45,514 nucleotides of DNA from Mesorhizobium sp. B2-7-1 (GCF_006440735.1 NZ_VFUA01000048.1:1-45514), one strand, 5' to 3'; shown: positions 24,855-33,885, numbered from the stretch's first letter. A program made the numbers and translations. Notes: generated by a model not told the origin, from the sequence alone.

Positions 24855-25856
24855 ATGATTTCGAGGAAATGGGCGCTGCTCGGCGCCTCAATGCTCTTTG
24901 CCGCGCCGGCTTTGGCCGACGACAGCTTCACCATGGGCTATTCGGCCGGCTATCTCACCGACCCGTTCCAGAGCATCGAGGTCAACATGACGATCGATGC
25001 GGCGAAGAAAGCCGGGCTGAAGACGCTGCCCGTCGCCAACGCCAACGGCGATGCCGGCCGCCAGGTCACCGACATCCACAATCTGATCGCCGCCGGCGCC
25101 AAGGGCATCATCGTCGTGCCGACCGACAGCAAGGCGGTCGAGCCCGCCGTCGCCTTCGCGGCCGGCAAGAAAGTGCCGGTCGTGTCGATCGACAACGGCG
25201 TCGCCGGCGGCAAGGTGTTCATGGTGGTGCGCTCCAACAGCGTCCAGATGGGCAAGGCCGCCTGCGAGGCGATCGGCAAGGCGCTGGGCGGCAAGGGCGT
25301 GGTGCTGGAACTGCAGGGCGATCTCGCCACCACCGCGGGACGCGAGCGCACCAAAGGTTTCGAGGACTGCATGAAGTCGCAGTTCAAGGGCATCAAGGTC
25401 AATGCCCAGCCGACCAACTGGAAGACGGAGAAGGCGGTCGCCGCCGCGCAGACCATCGTGTCGTCGACGCCCGATCTCGGTGCCATCTACATGCAGAGCG
25501 ACTCCGTCATGCTGGCCGGCGTGCTGAGCGTGCTCAAGAGCGCCAACAAGATGAGCAAGGTCGGCGAGGACAAGCATATCTTCCTCGTCACCATCGACGG
25601 CACGCCGGGCGCGCTGAAGCAGGTGCGTGACGGCTATGTCGACACCGTCATATCGCAGCCGGTCGACCTCTACGTCAAATACGGCCTCTATTACCTGCAG
25701 GCCGCCGTTGCCGGGAAGAAGTTCAAGGCCGGCCCGACCGACCACGACAGCGAGATCGTCAAGCAGGACGGCAGCCTGCAGGACCTGCTGCCCGCGCCCG
25801 TCGTGACCGCCGCCAATGCGAGCGATCCCGCGCTCTGGGGCAACGCCGCCAAATAG
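24855..25856 (+). CDS. Sugar(-acid) ABC transporter substrate-binding protein (cluster 3)
   Basis: This 333-residue periplasmic binding protein has a signal peptide of about 21 residues ending AAPALA. It shows the ribose-binding fold: FTMGYSAGYLTDPFQSIEVN, then GAKGIIVVPTDSKAVEPAV and VPVVSIDNGV; later VLELQGDLATTAGRERTKGF and FLVTIDGTPGALKQVRDG. GGAGGAAGG precedes ATG 24855. Divergence from idnDO suggests an aldonate such as L-idonate or a ketogluconate as ligand. That would be an ABC alternative to the E. coli IdnT symporter. Confidence 0.9.
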   Translation: MISRKWALLGASMLFAAPALADDSFTMGYSAGYLTDPFQSIEVNMTIDAAKKAGLKTLPVANANGDAGRQVTDIHNLIAAGAKGIIVVPTDSKAVEPAVAFAAGKKVPVVSIDNGVAGGKVFMVVRSNSVQMGKAACEAIGKALGGKGVVLELQGDLATTAGRERTKGFEDCMKSQFKGIKVNAQPTNWKTEKAVAAAQTIVSSTPDLGAIYMQSDSVMLAGVLSVLKSANKMSKVGEDKHIFLVTIDGTPGALKQVRDGYVDTVISQPVDLYVKYGLYYLQAAVAGKKFKAGPTDHDSEIVKQDGSLQDLLPAPVVTAANASDPALWGNAAK

Positions 25857-25873
25857 GCATTCTCCGCAGCTTA

Positions 25874-25917
25874 CGGAGCGCTATCCTCATCCCTGGTGGT
25901 AGCGCTCCGGTCTTTTT
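25874..25917 (+). terminator. Rho-independent terminator after cluster 3 binding protein
   Basis: CGGAGCGCTA (25874-25883) pairs perfectly with TAGCGCTCCG (25900-25909) across a 16-base loop, followed by GTCTTTTTT. The ATPase gene starts 14 bases later, so it depends on read-through. Confidence 0.85.
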
Positions 25918-25930
25918 TGTCGGGTCCAAC

Positions 25931-27424
25931 ATGCAGCCAGCCGCCGTCGAAGTCAGGCATGTGAACAAGCTCTTCGGGGCGGTTCAGGTGCTGCACGACA
26001 TTTCGCTGAAAATTCCGCAAGGCGTCGCGCGTGGCCTCGTCGGCCGCAACGGCGCCGGCAAGTCGACGCTGGTGAGCATTCTCACCGGACTCGCCGAACC
26101 GAGCAGCGGCAGCGTGCTGTTTGGCGATGTCGCAGCACCCGCAAGGCGCACCAGCGAGGAATGGCGCAACAAGGTCGCCTGCGTCTACCAGCGCTCCACG
26201 CTGGTGCCGACCATGACGGTGGCGGAAAACCTGTTCGCCAACGCCTATCCGGGATCCTCGCGCTGGGTGAACTGGTCGAGGCTGCGCGTCGAAGCGCGCC
26301 GTATCTGCGAGGAATGGGAGCTCGGCATCGATGTCGACGCCCGCGCCTCCGATCTGCGCGTCGAGCAGCGCCAAGTGGTCGAGATCGCGCGGGCGCTCGC
26401 CAAGGGTTCGCGCTTCATCATTTTCGACGAGCCGACGGCGGCGCTGGAATCGAAGGAGGTGGCGCGGCTCTTCGAGCGCATCCGCCGCCTGAAGCGCGAC
26501 GGCGTCACGCTGCTCTACATCTCGCATCATCTGCAGGAGATCTACGAGATCTGCGACAGCGTCACCGTGCTGCGCGACGGCCGCGTCATCGTGCCGGACG
26601 CCGCCGTCGCCGACCTGCCGAAGCCGAAAATCGTCGAAGCGATGGTCGGCGCCGAGATCGCGCGCGCCGCGCGTCCGGCGCCGGTGCTGGACAAGGCGGC
26701 GACGCCGGCGCTGACCGTCGAAGGCCTGAACCTGCCCGGCGTCTTCGGGGACATTTCGTTCACCGTCGCGGCCGGCGAGCAGGTCGGCCTTGCCGGTCTT
26801 GGCGGCTCCGGCAAGGAACAAGTCGCCGAAGCGATCGTCGGCCTCGTCAAACCGAAATCCGGCGAGGTCCATGTCGCCGGCAAGCCGCTCGGCTTCGGCA
26901 ATGTGCCGGCCGCGCAAAGGCTCGGCGTCAGCTATGTGCCGCGCGACAGGCGCGGCCGTGGGATCCTGCCGCAGCTTTCGGTGGCGGAAAACCTGACGCT
27001 GACGGTCCAGGGAACGCTTGGCCGCTTCGGCTGGATCGCGCCGGGCAGGATGAACGCGGCGGCGCGCCGGCTCTACGACGCGCTTTCGGTGGTGGCGAGC
27101 TCGCCGCGCCAGCCTGTGGTCGAGCTCAGCGGCGGCAACCAGCAGAAGGTGGTGATGGGCCGCGCGCTCGCCTCCAGCCCGCGCGCGCTGGTGCTGGTCT
27201 ACCCGACGCAAGGCGTCGACGTCGCCGCCAAGGAAGCGATCTTCGACATCGTGGCGAAAGCGCAGGCAGGCGGCACCGCGGCGCTGGTCGTCTCCGACGA
27301 GGTCGACGAGCTGCGCAACTGCCAGCGCGTCCTGGTCGTCTTCAAGGGCCGCATCGTGCGCGAATTCGCCGCCGGCTGGAACGAGCGCGAATTGATCGCG
27401 GCAATCGAGGGAGTGGAAGCGTGA
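25931..27424 (+). CDS. Sugar ABC transporter ATP-binding protein, two NBDs (cluster 3)
   Basis: A 497-residue RbsA/MglA-type ATPase. NBD1 has Walker A GRNGAGKST, Walker B IIFDEPTAAL and the relaxed signature RVEQRQ. NBD2 has a degenerate Walker A (GLGGSGKEQ) and a canonical signature LSGGNQQ. Its Walker B reads VLVYPTQGVDV where most relatives have LILDEPTxGID: both the Asp and the catalytic Glu are replaced. Only the NBD1 Walker/NBD2 signature site should hydrolyse ATP. ATG 25931 begins just after the terminator; its stop overlaps the permease start (GTGA). Confidence 0.9.
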   Translation: MQPAAVEVRHVNKLFGAVQVLHDISLKIPQGVARGLVGRNGAGKSTLVSILTGLAEPSSGSVLFGDVAAPARRTSEEWRNKVACVYQRSTLVPTMTVAENLFANAYPGSSRWVNWSRLRVEARRICEEWELGIDVDARASDLRVEQRQVVEIARALAKGSRFIIFDEPTAALESKEVARLFERIRRLKRDGVTLLYISHHLQEIYEICDSVTVLRDGRVIVPDAAVADLPKPKIVEAMVGAEIARAARPAPVLDKAATPALTVEGLNLPGVFGDISFTVAAGEQVGLAGLGGSGKEQVAEAIVGLVKPKSGEVHVAGKPLGFGNVPAAQRLGVSYVPRDRRGRGILPQLSVAENLTLTVQGTLGRFGWIAPGRMNAAARRLYDALSVVASSPRQPVVELSGGNQQKVVMGRALASSPRALVLVYPTQGVDVAAKEAIFDIVAKAQAGGTAALVVSDEVDELRNCQRVLVVFKGRIVREFAAGWNERELIAAIEGVEA

Positions 27425-28428
27425 GCGCAGTGGCCGTCAACCAGCAGAATTTCAGGACGCGCCTTGCCGGCCTTGGCCTGCGCGAGCTGACGCTGATCCC
27501 GGCGCTGATCCTGATCGGCTTCGTCGGCTGGCTGAACAACCCGGCCTTCCTCACCGCCGACAACATCGTGAACATCCTGCAGCAGTCGTCCGAGCTGTCG
27601 ATCCTGGTCATCGCCGAGACGCTGATCCTGCTTCTGGCCAAGATCGACCTGTCGCTGGAATCGATCGTCGGCTTCGCGCCGATGCTCGGCGCCTGGCTGA
27701 TCGCCACCGACCCGTCGCTTGGCGGTTCCGGCATCGGCCTCAACCCGGCGCTGGCGATCGCGCTGGTTTTCGTCACGGGGGCCGCGGTCGGCGCGATCAA
27801 CGGCTTCCTGGTGGTGACGATGCGGCTGTCGCCCTTCATCGTCACGCTGTCGATCCTGATCCTGCTGCGCGGCATGACGCTCGGCCTCACCAACGGCACG
27901 ACCTTGTTCGACCTGCCGGATTCCTTCCTTTATCTCGGCAACGCCAAATGGGCCGGCGTGCCGGCCTCGATCTGGATCGCGGCGCTGCTCTATCTCGTCT
28001 TCGGCATCGTGCTGCGCTACCACCGCCTCGGCCGAGCGCTCTACGCCATCGGCGGCAACCCGGAAGCGGCCCGCGTCGCCGGCATCCAGGTCGACCGCAT
28101 CGTCTGGGGCACCTACATCGTCGCTGGCCTGCTCGCCGCGCTCGCTGGGCTGATGCTTTCCGGCCGCATCGCCTCTGTCGTGTCGAGCCAGGGCCAGAAC
28201 ATGATCTTCTACGTCTTTGCCGCTTCGGTGATCGGCGGCGTCAACCTGAATGGCGGGCGAGGGCGGCTGATCGGCGCGCTGACCGGCGTGCTTTTGCTTG
28301 GCGTCTTGCAGAATGTGCTGACGCTGTCGCAGGTGCCGAGCTTCTGGATCGACGCCGTCTACGGCGCCATCATCCTGCTGGCGCTGATCTTCGCGCGGCT
28401 GACCGGCGACCGCAGCGCCGATAATTAG
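27421..28428 (+). CDS. Sugar ABC transporter permease (cluster 3)
   Basis: This 335-residue BPD_transp_2 permease has about ten hydrophobic segments. LLAKIDLSLESIVGFAPML occupies the position of the family's DLSVGS motif, and GGNPEAARVAGIQVDR is the coupling loop, followed by VIGGVNLNGGRG. The GTG at 27421 overlaps the ATPase stop (GTGA), so the two are coupled. A second GTG three codons on is a possible alternative. As the only permease of the cluster it should homodimerise. Confidence 0.91.
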   Translation: MSAVAVNQQNFRTRLAGLGLRELTLIPALILIGFVGWLNNPAFLTADNIVNILQQSSELSILVIAETLILLLAKIDLSLESIVGFAPMLGAWLIATDPSLGGSGIGLNPALAIALVFVTGAAVGAINGFLVVTMRLSPFIVTLSILILLRGMTLGLTNGTTLFDLPDSFLYLGNAKWAGVPASIWIAALLYLVFGIVLRYHRLGRALYAIGGNPEAARVAGIQVDRIVWGTYIVAGLLAALAGLMLSGRIASVVSSQGQNMIFYVFAASVIGGVNLNGGRGRLIGALTGVLLLGVLQNVLTLSQVPSFWIDAVYGAIILLALIFARLTGDRSADN

Positions 28429-28486
28429 TCGGTGCGGTATCGATCCGCACGTGTAACACTGCGTGAAGACTCAAACGGGCGGGACC

Positions 28487-29203
28487 ATGGCAGGTACTCA
28501 GACCTCGTCGGTAACAGATGAGATAACCAACATCCTCGGCCGCGAGATTCTTGGCGGGTTGTTTCCCCCCGGCGCGACTTTGCTCGGCGAGGAGGAGATA
28601 TGCGCCCGCTTCGGCGCCAGCCGCAGTGCCGCCCGCGAAGCGGTGAAGATCCTGTCGGCCAAGGGCCTGCTGCTGACCCGCCCGCGGCGCGGCTCGCGCA
28701 TCCGCCCGCTGAAGGACTGGAACTTCCTCGACCCGTCGGTGCTGGGATGGCTGCGCGAGAGCGCGACGCCACGCCATTTCATCACCGAGCTTCTGGAGGT
28801 GCGTCTGGCCTTCGAATGCGAGGCGGCAGCGCTTGCCGCGGGCCGCAACAATCCCGAGGATATCGCCGCCATCCGCGAGGCCTTCGAGGCGATGCGCGCC
28901 GCATCCTCCGGCCAGGGCGATCCGGTGTCGTCGGATGCAGCCTTCCATGAAGCCGTGCTTGCCGCCACCGGCAACCGGTTCTTCCTGCCGCTCTCGGCGC
29001 TGATCCACACCGCGTTGCAATACAGTGTGCCGACCACCAACGCGCTGTTCGGTCACCCGGTCGGCGACCTCGAGGCGCATGGCAAGGTGCTGAAGGCGAT
29101 CGAGGCCGGCGACGCCGCCAGGGCGCGCAAGGCCATGCACGATATGCTGAGCGAGGTGCTCGCCCGCGTGCGGACAGCCGTCGAGTTGACCGGGGCTAGC
29201 TGA
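28487..29203 (+). CDS. FadR-subfamily GntR transcriptional regulator
   Basis: This 238-residue one-component regulator has a GntR winged helix (residues 9-73, with GEEEICARFGASRSAAREAVKILSAKGLL and TRPRRGSRI) and an all-helical FCD ligand domain (about 95-225, with ELLEVRLAFECEAAALAA and DAAFHEAVLAATGN). FCD regulators usually sense sugar acids or other organic acids through a His/Asp-bound metal. ATG 28487 has GGGCGGG upstream; a GTG at 28463 is in frame but lacks a site. It likely controls idnDO and the transporter via the dyad at 24797-24812. Confidence 0.87.
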   Translation: MAGTQTSSVTDEITNILGREILGGLFPPGATLLGEEEICARFGASRSAAREAVKILSAKGLLLTRPRRGSRIRPLKDWNFLDPSVLGWLRESATPRHFITELLEVRLAFECEAAALAAGRNNPEDIAAIREAFEAMRAASSGQGDPVSSDAAFHEAVLAATGNRFFLPLSALIHTALQYSVPTTNALFGHPVGDLEAHGKVLKAIEAGDAARARKAMHDMLSEVLARVRTAVELTGAS

Positions 29204-29210
29204 ACCTGCC

Positions 29211-30851
29211 TTAAGCCGCGAGCCACACGTCGGTGAAGTCTAATTCGTAGGTCGGATGCGCGTGGCGGTTCATCACCTGCTTGGCCGAGTGGCAATAGAG
29301 CTTCATCCAGTAAGGCTGGATGATCACGCCGGACTGCTGCAGGATCGTCTCGACATCCTTCATCACCGCCTTGCGCTTCTCGACATCGGCGGTCTTCAGC
29401 GCCTCGTCGAGCTTGGCGTCGAATTCCTTCGAGGCGAAGCCGCTCTCGTTCCACGCCTCGCCCGAGCGGTAGGCGAGCGCCAGCACCTGGACGCCCAGCG
29501 GCCGCATCGCCCAGTTGGTGGTCGAATAGGGAAACTTCGCCCAGCCATTCCAGTAGGTCGAGGCAGGCAGCACGGTGCGCTTCACCTTGAAGCCGGCTTC
29601 GCGCAGCTGCGAGGCGATCGCGTCGGCGGTGTTCTTGCGGTAGTCGTCATCGATCGAGAACAACTCGTGCTCGTAGTCCATCTGCCCGGCCTCGCTCATC
29701 AGGCGCTTGGCCTCGTCGAGGTCGCGCTTGATCGGCGGCAGTTCGGCATAGTCGGGATGGATGCGGCAGACATGGTGGTTTTCCGCCACCTCGCCGGCGC
29801 CGGCGAGGCCGAGCTTCAGCACCACCGAATTGTCGACGGCAAGCTGCAATGCGCGCCGCACGCGCTCGTCCGTATAGGGCGCGGTCGTCGCATTGGCGCG
29901 GGCGACCACGGTCGAGGCCGACAGGATCTCGCTTTTGGTCAGGCCCATGCCGTCGAACACCGCGATGAAGTCACCATTGCTGTCGAGATTGGTGTGGACC
30001 TCGCCGGCCTCGAAAGCGCTGACCAGCGCGTTCGGATCGACGCCGTAGTCGATCATCTCGATGCCGTCGAGCAGCGCTTCGCCGCCCCACCATTTGCCGT
30101 TGGCGCGGCGCTTGAACACGGCCCGCTGGCCGACATCAAGCGACACCAATTCGAAGGCGCCGGTGCCGATCGGATGCTTGGCGAGATCGCCGCCGCCGGC
30201 GTCGAAATCGCGATGCACGAGGAGCGCCGGATAGTCGGCGAGATTGGGGATCACGGTGACGTCCGGCGCCGAAAGGTTGAGCACGACCGTATGGTCGTCG
30301 ACCTTCTCGATCGCGCCGGCGCGCAGCTTGCCGCTGTCGCCCTCGGTGAGGCCGGCGAAGCGCCGCGCCATCGAGTTGCCGGCGGCCGCTGTATCGCACC
30401 AGCGGGTGAAGTTGAAGATCACGTCGTCGGCGCCGAAGGCATCGCCATTGTTCCAGGTTGCGTCCTTGCGCAGATGCAGCGTGTAGCGGGTGGCGTCGTC
30501 ATTCACCTCCCAGCGCTCGGCAAGCATCGGCTTGAAGGTGAAGGTTTCGGTGTAGCGCACCAGCGGCTCGAGGAACTGCCGGCCGATATTGCCGAGATCG
30601 GAGGAATCGAACGTGCGCGGGTCCTTCAGCCCCGGCACCAGCATGGCCACTTTCAGCACGCCGCCGCGCTTCGGCTCGTCGGCTCGCGCCTCGGTCGGCG
30701 CGGCAAGGCCGGCGATGGCGTAAGCCACAGCGGTGGAGGCGCCGAGCGCGCTCGCCACGGCAAGGAACTCGCGACGATCGACCCTGCCTCGCCTCACGGC
30801 CGCCTCCCATCCGCCGAGGATGGAAGGCAGCTTGCGCATGTCTGTGCTCAT
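29211..30851 (-). CDS. Tat-exported family-5 ABC substrate-binding protein
   Basis: A 546-residue SBP_bac_5 (peptide/nickel/opine type) binding protein. The N-terminus carries R26-R27 in VDRREFLAVASALG, a twin-arginine signal, with cleavage near PTEARA. Domain markers are EPLVRYTETFTFKPMLAERWEVNDDATRYTLHLRK (the classic LAESWEVSDDGLTYTFHLR region), KHPIGTGAFELV and PYTDERVRRALQLAVD. No matching permease or ATPase genes are in the window, so it is an orphan component. AGGGGGAC precedes ATG 30851. It is in an operon with the 2OG oxygenase upstream, 29 bases apart. Confidence 0.88.
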   Translation of the reverse strand: MSTDMRKLPSILGGWEAAVRRGRVDRREFLAVASALGASTAVAYAIAGLAAPTEARADEPKRGGVLKVAMLVPGLKDPRTFDSSDLGNIGRQFLEPLVRYTETFTFKPMLAERWEVNDDATRYTLHLRKDATWNNGDAFGADDVIFNFTRWCDTAAAGNSMARRFAGLTEGDSGKLRAGAIEKVDDHTVVLNLSAPDVTVIPNLADYPALLVHRDFDAGGGDLAKHPIGTGAFELVSLDVGQRAVFKRRANGKWWGGEALLDGIEMIDYGVDPNALVSAFEAGEVHTNLDSNGDFIAVFDGMGLTKSEILSASTVVARANATTAPYTDERVRRALQLAVDNSVVLKLGLAGAGEVAENHHVCRIHPDYAELPPIKRDLDEAKRLMSEAGQMDYEHELFSIDDDYRKNTADAIASQLREAGFKVKRTVLPASTYWNGWAKFPYSTTNWAMRPLGVQVLALAYRSGEAWNESGFASKEFDAKLDEALKTADVEKRKAVMKDVETILQQSGVIIQPYWMKLYCHSAKQVMNRHAHPTYELDFTDVWLAA

Positions 30852-30880
30852 TGTTCGTCCCCCTTGTTGGTTGATCAGGA

Positions 30881-31909
30881 TCAGGCGGCCGCCGGTCGCC
30901 TTGGCTTTCGCAGGTTCTTCACGCCGGCCATCTCGACGAAATTGGTCGCCGACTCCCAGAGATAGTCGCCATAGAGGAAGGGCGCGAAGTCGCTGAAGCC
31001 CTTGATCGGCAGCGGCGCGATCTCGGCGTCGACGCGCGGCTCGTAGAAGAAGGGGATGGAATAGCGCGCCGTCTTCGGCGCGATCACCCGGTGGCGCGTC
31101 GCCTGCACCACGCCGCCCGTCCAGCGCTCCAGCAACTGCCCGAAATTCACCGCCAGCGTGCCGTCGGCGGGCGGCACGTCGATCCATTCGCCGGCATGGC
31201 TCTTGGCCTGCAGACCTTCGACCCCGTCCTGCGCCAACAGCGTCACGAAGCCGGAATCGGCGTGCTCGCGGCCGATGACCAGCCGCCGCTCGCCCTTGTG
31301 CATGACCGAATATTCAGGCTTCGACAGGTCGACCGCGCCATCCTCGGTGCGCAGCGGATAGCGGATCAGCCTGAGCGTCGAGATGCCGCCCTGGAAATGG
31401 CCGTCGAAAATGTCGTCCTCGAGCCCGAGGCTGCGCGCGATCGAGGCCATCAGCGCCGCACCGACCTTTTCCATCGAGCGGTAGTAATGCGCTGCCGCCG
31501 CCTTCCATCCTGGAACATCGCCTTCGGCCGGCAGTGGCGTGCGTTCGAGCAGCGGATCGTCGGCCGCGAATTCGGCATCGGCATGGGCGATGTCCGGCCC
31601 CATGTCGATGCCTTCCTTGTAGGACACGGCAGTCGGTTGCAACGGGAACCAGCCACGATAGTAGTTCGATTTCGACGGATCGAAATTCCAGCGCAGCAGC
31701 TTCTGCTTTTCCGCATCCGGCAGCTCAAAAATCTTCAGGAGTTCGCCGCGCCGCTCGCGCGTCAGAAGCTCGGCGCCAGGAAAGCCGCGCGCGGTCATGA
31801 AGCCTATGCCGGAGGCAGCAGTGAAGATCTGGCGGTCGGCCTCGTCGCGGGCGAGCGAGGGCGGGCCGAACAGCGGCGCGATGTCGATGGCGGGGACGGT
31901 CTCACTCAT
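30881..31909 (-). CDS. Isopenicillin-N-synthase-like 2OG-Fe(II) oxygenase
   Basis: The 342-residue protein has a DIOX_N domain at the start (AIDIAPLFG) and a 2OG-FeII oxygenase domain. Iron ligands are H216 and D218 (REHADSG) and H273 (TRHRV). The Arg of RYSIPFF, nine residues later, is the usual 2-oxoglutarate carboxylate anchor (RxS). Family members hydroxylate, desaturate or cyclise small molecules; the substrate is unknown. The start is ATG 31909 with AAGGA upstream. It is the first gene of a two-gene operon with the family-5 binding protein, suggesting it acts on an imported peptide- or opine-like compound. Confidence 0.86.
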   Translation of the reverse strand: MSETVPAIDIAPLFGPPSLARDEADRQIFTAASGIGFMTARGFPGAELLTRERRGELLKIFELPDAEKQKLLRWNFDPSKSNYYRGWFPLQPTAVSYKEGIDMGPDIAHADAEFAADDPLLERTPLPAEGDVPGWKAAAAHYYRSMEKVGAALMASIARSLGLEDDIFDGHFQGGISTLRLIRYPLRTEDGAVDLSKPEYSVMHKGERRLVIGREHADSGFVTLLAQDGVEGLQAKSHAGEWIDVPPADGTLAVNFGQLLERWTGGVVQATRHRVIAPKTARYSIPFFYEPRVDAEIAPLPIKGFSDFAPFLYGDYLWESATNFVEMAGVKNLRKPRRPAAA

Positions 31910-32126
31910 CTTGCGATCCTTGCGATGCTTGGGAACCGGCATGCCGCAATCGAATTCGCCGACACGCACGCGTACGCCATCAGGCGCTGGCCTTGCTCGA
32001 TGTCGGTAGGGATTTCTGGATTGCCTGGCATCGCGGGTCCGTTTCGTTCCGACGCCTTGCCGGTCGGAGAAAGCGGCTCGAACCCGGTGCCATGGTAAGA
32101 AGAAACGTCCAACAGGCAGGCGGCTT

Positions 32127-32152
32127 TGTCAAGCGCCGGCAGGCGGTTGACA
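32127..32152. promoter_or_regulatory. Back-to-back -35-like boxes in a divergent gap
   Basis: TGTCAA (32127-32132, TTGACA on the minus strand) and TTGACA (32147-32152) face away from each other, 14 bases apart, in the 447-base gap 31910-32356. They could be divergent promoters for the oxygenase and the FAD oxidase. The -10 regions at standard spacing are poor matches. I see nothing else convincing in this gap. Confidence 0.3.
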
Positions 32153-32356
32153 GATGGCGCAGGCTCAACGACAGTCGCGCCACCCCATGGCACAGGGCTT
32201 TCAAGAAACGAGCCGCAATTCGACCGGTCGCGGCGCGACCAGCGGAGAAGCGAGATGCTCGACGAAAGCCGGACTCATCCAAGCTGCAGTGACTATTGCG
32301 GACGCCCACTGGCCCGTGCTCGTTTCACCACGAGCCGACGGTAGGCGAGGCGACCC

Positions 32357-33775
32357 ATGTCCATCTCCGGCAAAACCGACATCGACTGGCAGGCCTTCGC
32401 CAAGGCGCTTGACGGCATCGAGACCTTCGACACCCCCTCGATCGTCAAGAAGCGTTCGCGCGATTTCTTCTGGTACAGCCCGATCCTCAGCCGCGAGCTG
32501 TCGTCCTGTTTCGGCGATCTCGTCGCGGCACCCGCAACGGTGGACGAGCTGGCGCGCTGCCTTTCAGTGGCGGCGGAGTGGCATGTGCCGGTCGTCATCC
32601 GTGGCGGCGGCACCGGCAATTACGGCCAGGCCGTGCCGATGGATGGCGGGCTGATCGTCGACATGACCGGCATCTCGCGTGTGCTGGAGATCGGCCCCGG
32701 CACTGTGCGCGCCGAAGCCGGCGCCCGCATTGGCGACATCAACGCAGCACTCGCGCGCCACGGCCGCGAATTGCCGATCGTGCCCTCGACCGAAGCCATC
32801 GCCACAATAGGCGGCTTCATCGCCGGCGGCTCCGGCGGCATCGGCTCGATCCGCCACGGCATGCTGCGCGATGGCCGCAACATCCAGGCGATCGCGGTGC
32901 TGTCGATGGAGAAAGAGCCGAAACGCCACGTCTTCACCGGCCCCGAAATCCTCGCCATCCATCATGCCTGGGGGCTGAACGGCGTCATCACAGAAGTGAC
33001 GCTCGGCACTGTCGCGTCGCCGCGCTGGCGCAACATCATCGCTTCGTTCGACACTTATCGGCAGGCTTTCGAGGCTGGCATGGCGCTCGGCAACGCGCGC
33101 GCGCTGAACCTCAAGCTGCTGACCACGGTCGACGGCCGCATCGCGGCCTCGATCGCCAAGCTGGGAGAAATTGCGCGGCGAGGGCGCGACCTCGCCATCG
33201 TCATCGTCGCCGAGCCGGATGCGGCAGCGGTTCGCGATGCGCTGCGCGACCATGGCGGCACCGTCGAGATCAACCTCGATGCGGAAGGTATCGCGGCTTC
33301 CGGCCTGCCGGCGCTGTCCGAGTTCTCCTACAACCACACCACGCTGCAGGCGCTGAAACAGGACCGCACCGTCACCAACCTGCAGGTGACGTACCCCGCG
33401 CCGCTCGACAGCGCCCTGATCGACCCGCTGCAAGAAACCTTTGGCGACGAAGTGCTGATGCATCACGAATTCGCGTTGCTCGACGGCAGGCTGGTCGCCT
33501 TCGACCTGCCGATCCTGCGCTACACCACCGACATGCGCCTGGCGGAAATCACGGCCGTCTACGAGGCGCATGGCCTGGGCACCTCAAGCCCGCATGTGCC
33601 TTATGTCGAGGGCGGCAGCATGAAGCCGGATTTCAAGCATCTGGCGTGGAAGAAACGGCTCGATCCGGATGGCCTGCTCAACTCGGCGAAATCGCGCTTC
33701 TGGAACAAGGTGAAGGACTTGTCCGCCGAAGAGATCGAAGCCCTGCCGAGCCGGCGGAAGAAGGACGGCAAGTAG
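32357..33775 (+). CDS. FAD-linked oxidase (FAD_binding_4 / GlcD-like)
   Basis: A 472-residue flavoprotein of the PCMH/VAO type. The FAD pyrophosphate loop reads VVIRGGGTGNYGQAVP near residue 78, followed by GGLIVDMTGISRVLEI. IGGFIAGGSGGIGSIRHGMLRD is the second FAD segment. The C-terminal FAD-oxidase domain ends KKRLDPDGLLNSAKSRFW, the usual closing motif. Members oxidise alpha-hydroxy acids, aldonates or alcohols; the substrate here is open. ATG 32357 follows AGGCGAGG. It is divergent from the oxygenase operon. Confidence 0.87.
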   Translation: MSISGKTDIDWQAFAKALDGIETFDTPSIVKKRSRDFFWYSPILSRELSSCFGDLVAAPATVDELARCLSVAAEWHVPVVIRGGGTGNYGQAVPMDGGLIVDMTGISRVLEIGPGTVRAEAGARIGDINAALARHGRELPIVPSTEAIATIGGFIAGGSGGIGSIRHGMLRDGRNIQAIAVLSMEKEPKRHVFTGPEILAIHHAWGLNGVITEVTLGTVASPRWRNIIASFDTYRQAFEAGMALGNARALNLKLLTTVDGRIAASIAKLGEIARRGRDLAIVIVAEPDAAAVRDALRDHGGTVEINLDAEGIAASGLPALSEFSYNHTTLQALKQDRTVTNLQVTYPAPLDSALIDPLQETFGDEVLMHHEFALLDGRLVAFDLPILRYTTDMRLAEITAVYEAHGLGTSSPHVPYVEGGSMKPDFKHLAWKKRLDPDGLLNSAKSRFWNKVKDLSAEEIEALPSRRKKDGK

Positions 33776-33828
33776 ATTGTGCCTTCGCCTTCCGCGCCCG
33801 CCTGGACGTGGGTGGGATGCTGCTAGAA

Positions 33829-33869
33829 CAATTCCAGGAAAAGTGTGGGCGGTTTTCCGTCCGGAATTG
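33829..33869. repeat. Nested intergenic inverted repeat
   Basis: Outer arms CAATTCC (33829-33835) and GGAATTG (33863-33869) enclose inner arms GGAAAA (33837-33842) and TTTTCC (33853-33858). The core AAAAGTG..GCGGTTTT is shared with the palindrome at 3655-3679. Confidence 0.6.
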
Positions 33870-33885
33870 CGTACAAACAAAGGAA

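Noticed and set aside
29256..30965. 569-codon plus-strand open frame
   Set aside because: Antisense to the family-5 binding protein, which has a clear signal peptide and domain; composition is typical of a shadow frame.
32255..32344. 29-codon ORF with a GGAG-like site just before the FAD oxidase
   Set aside because: No hydrophobic segment, no known pattern, Arg-rich end; a chance ORF in a GC-rich leader is as likely.
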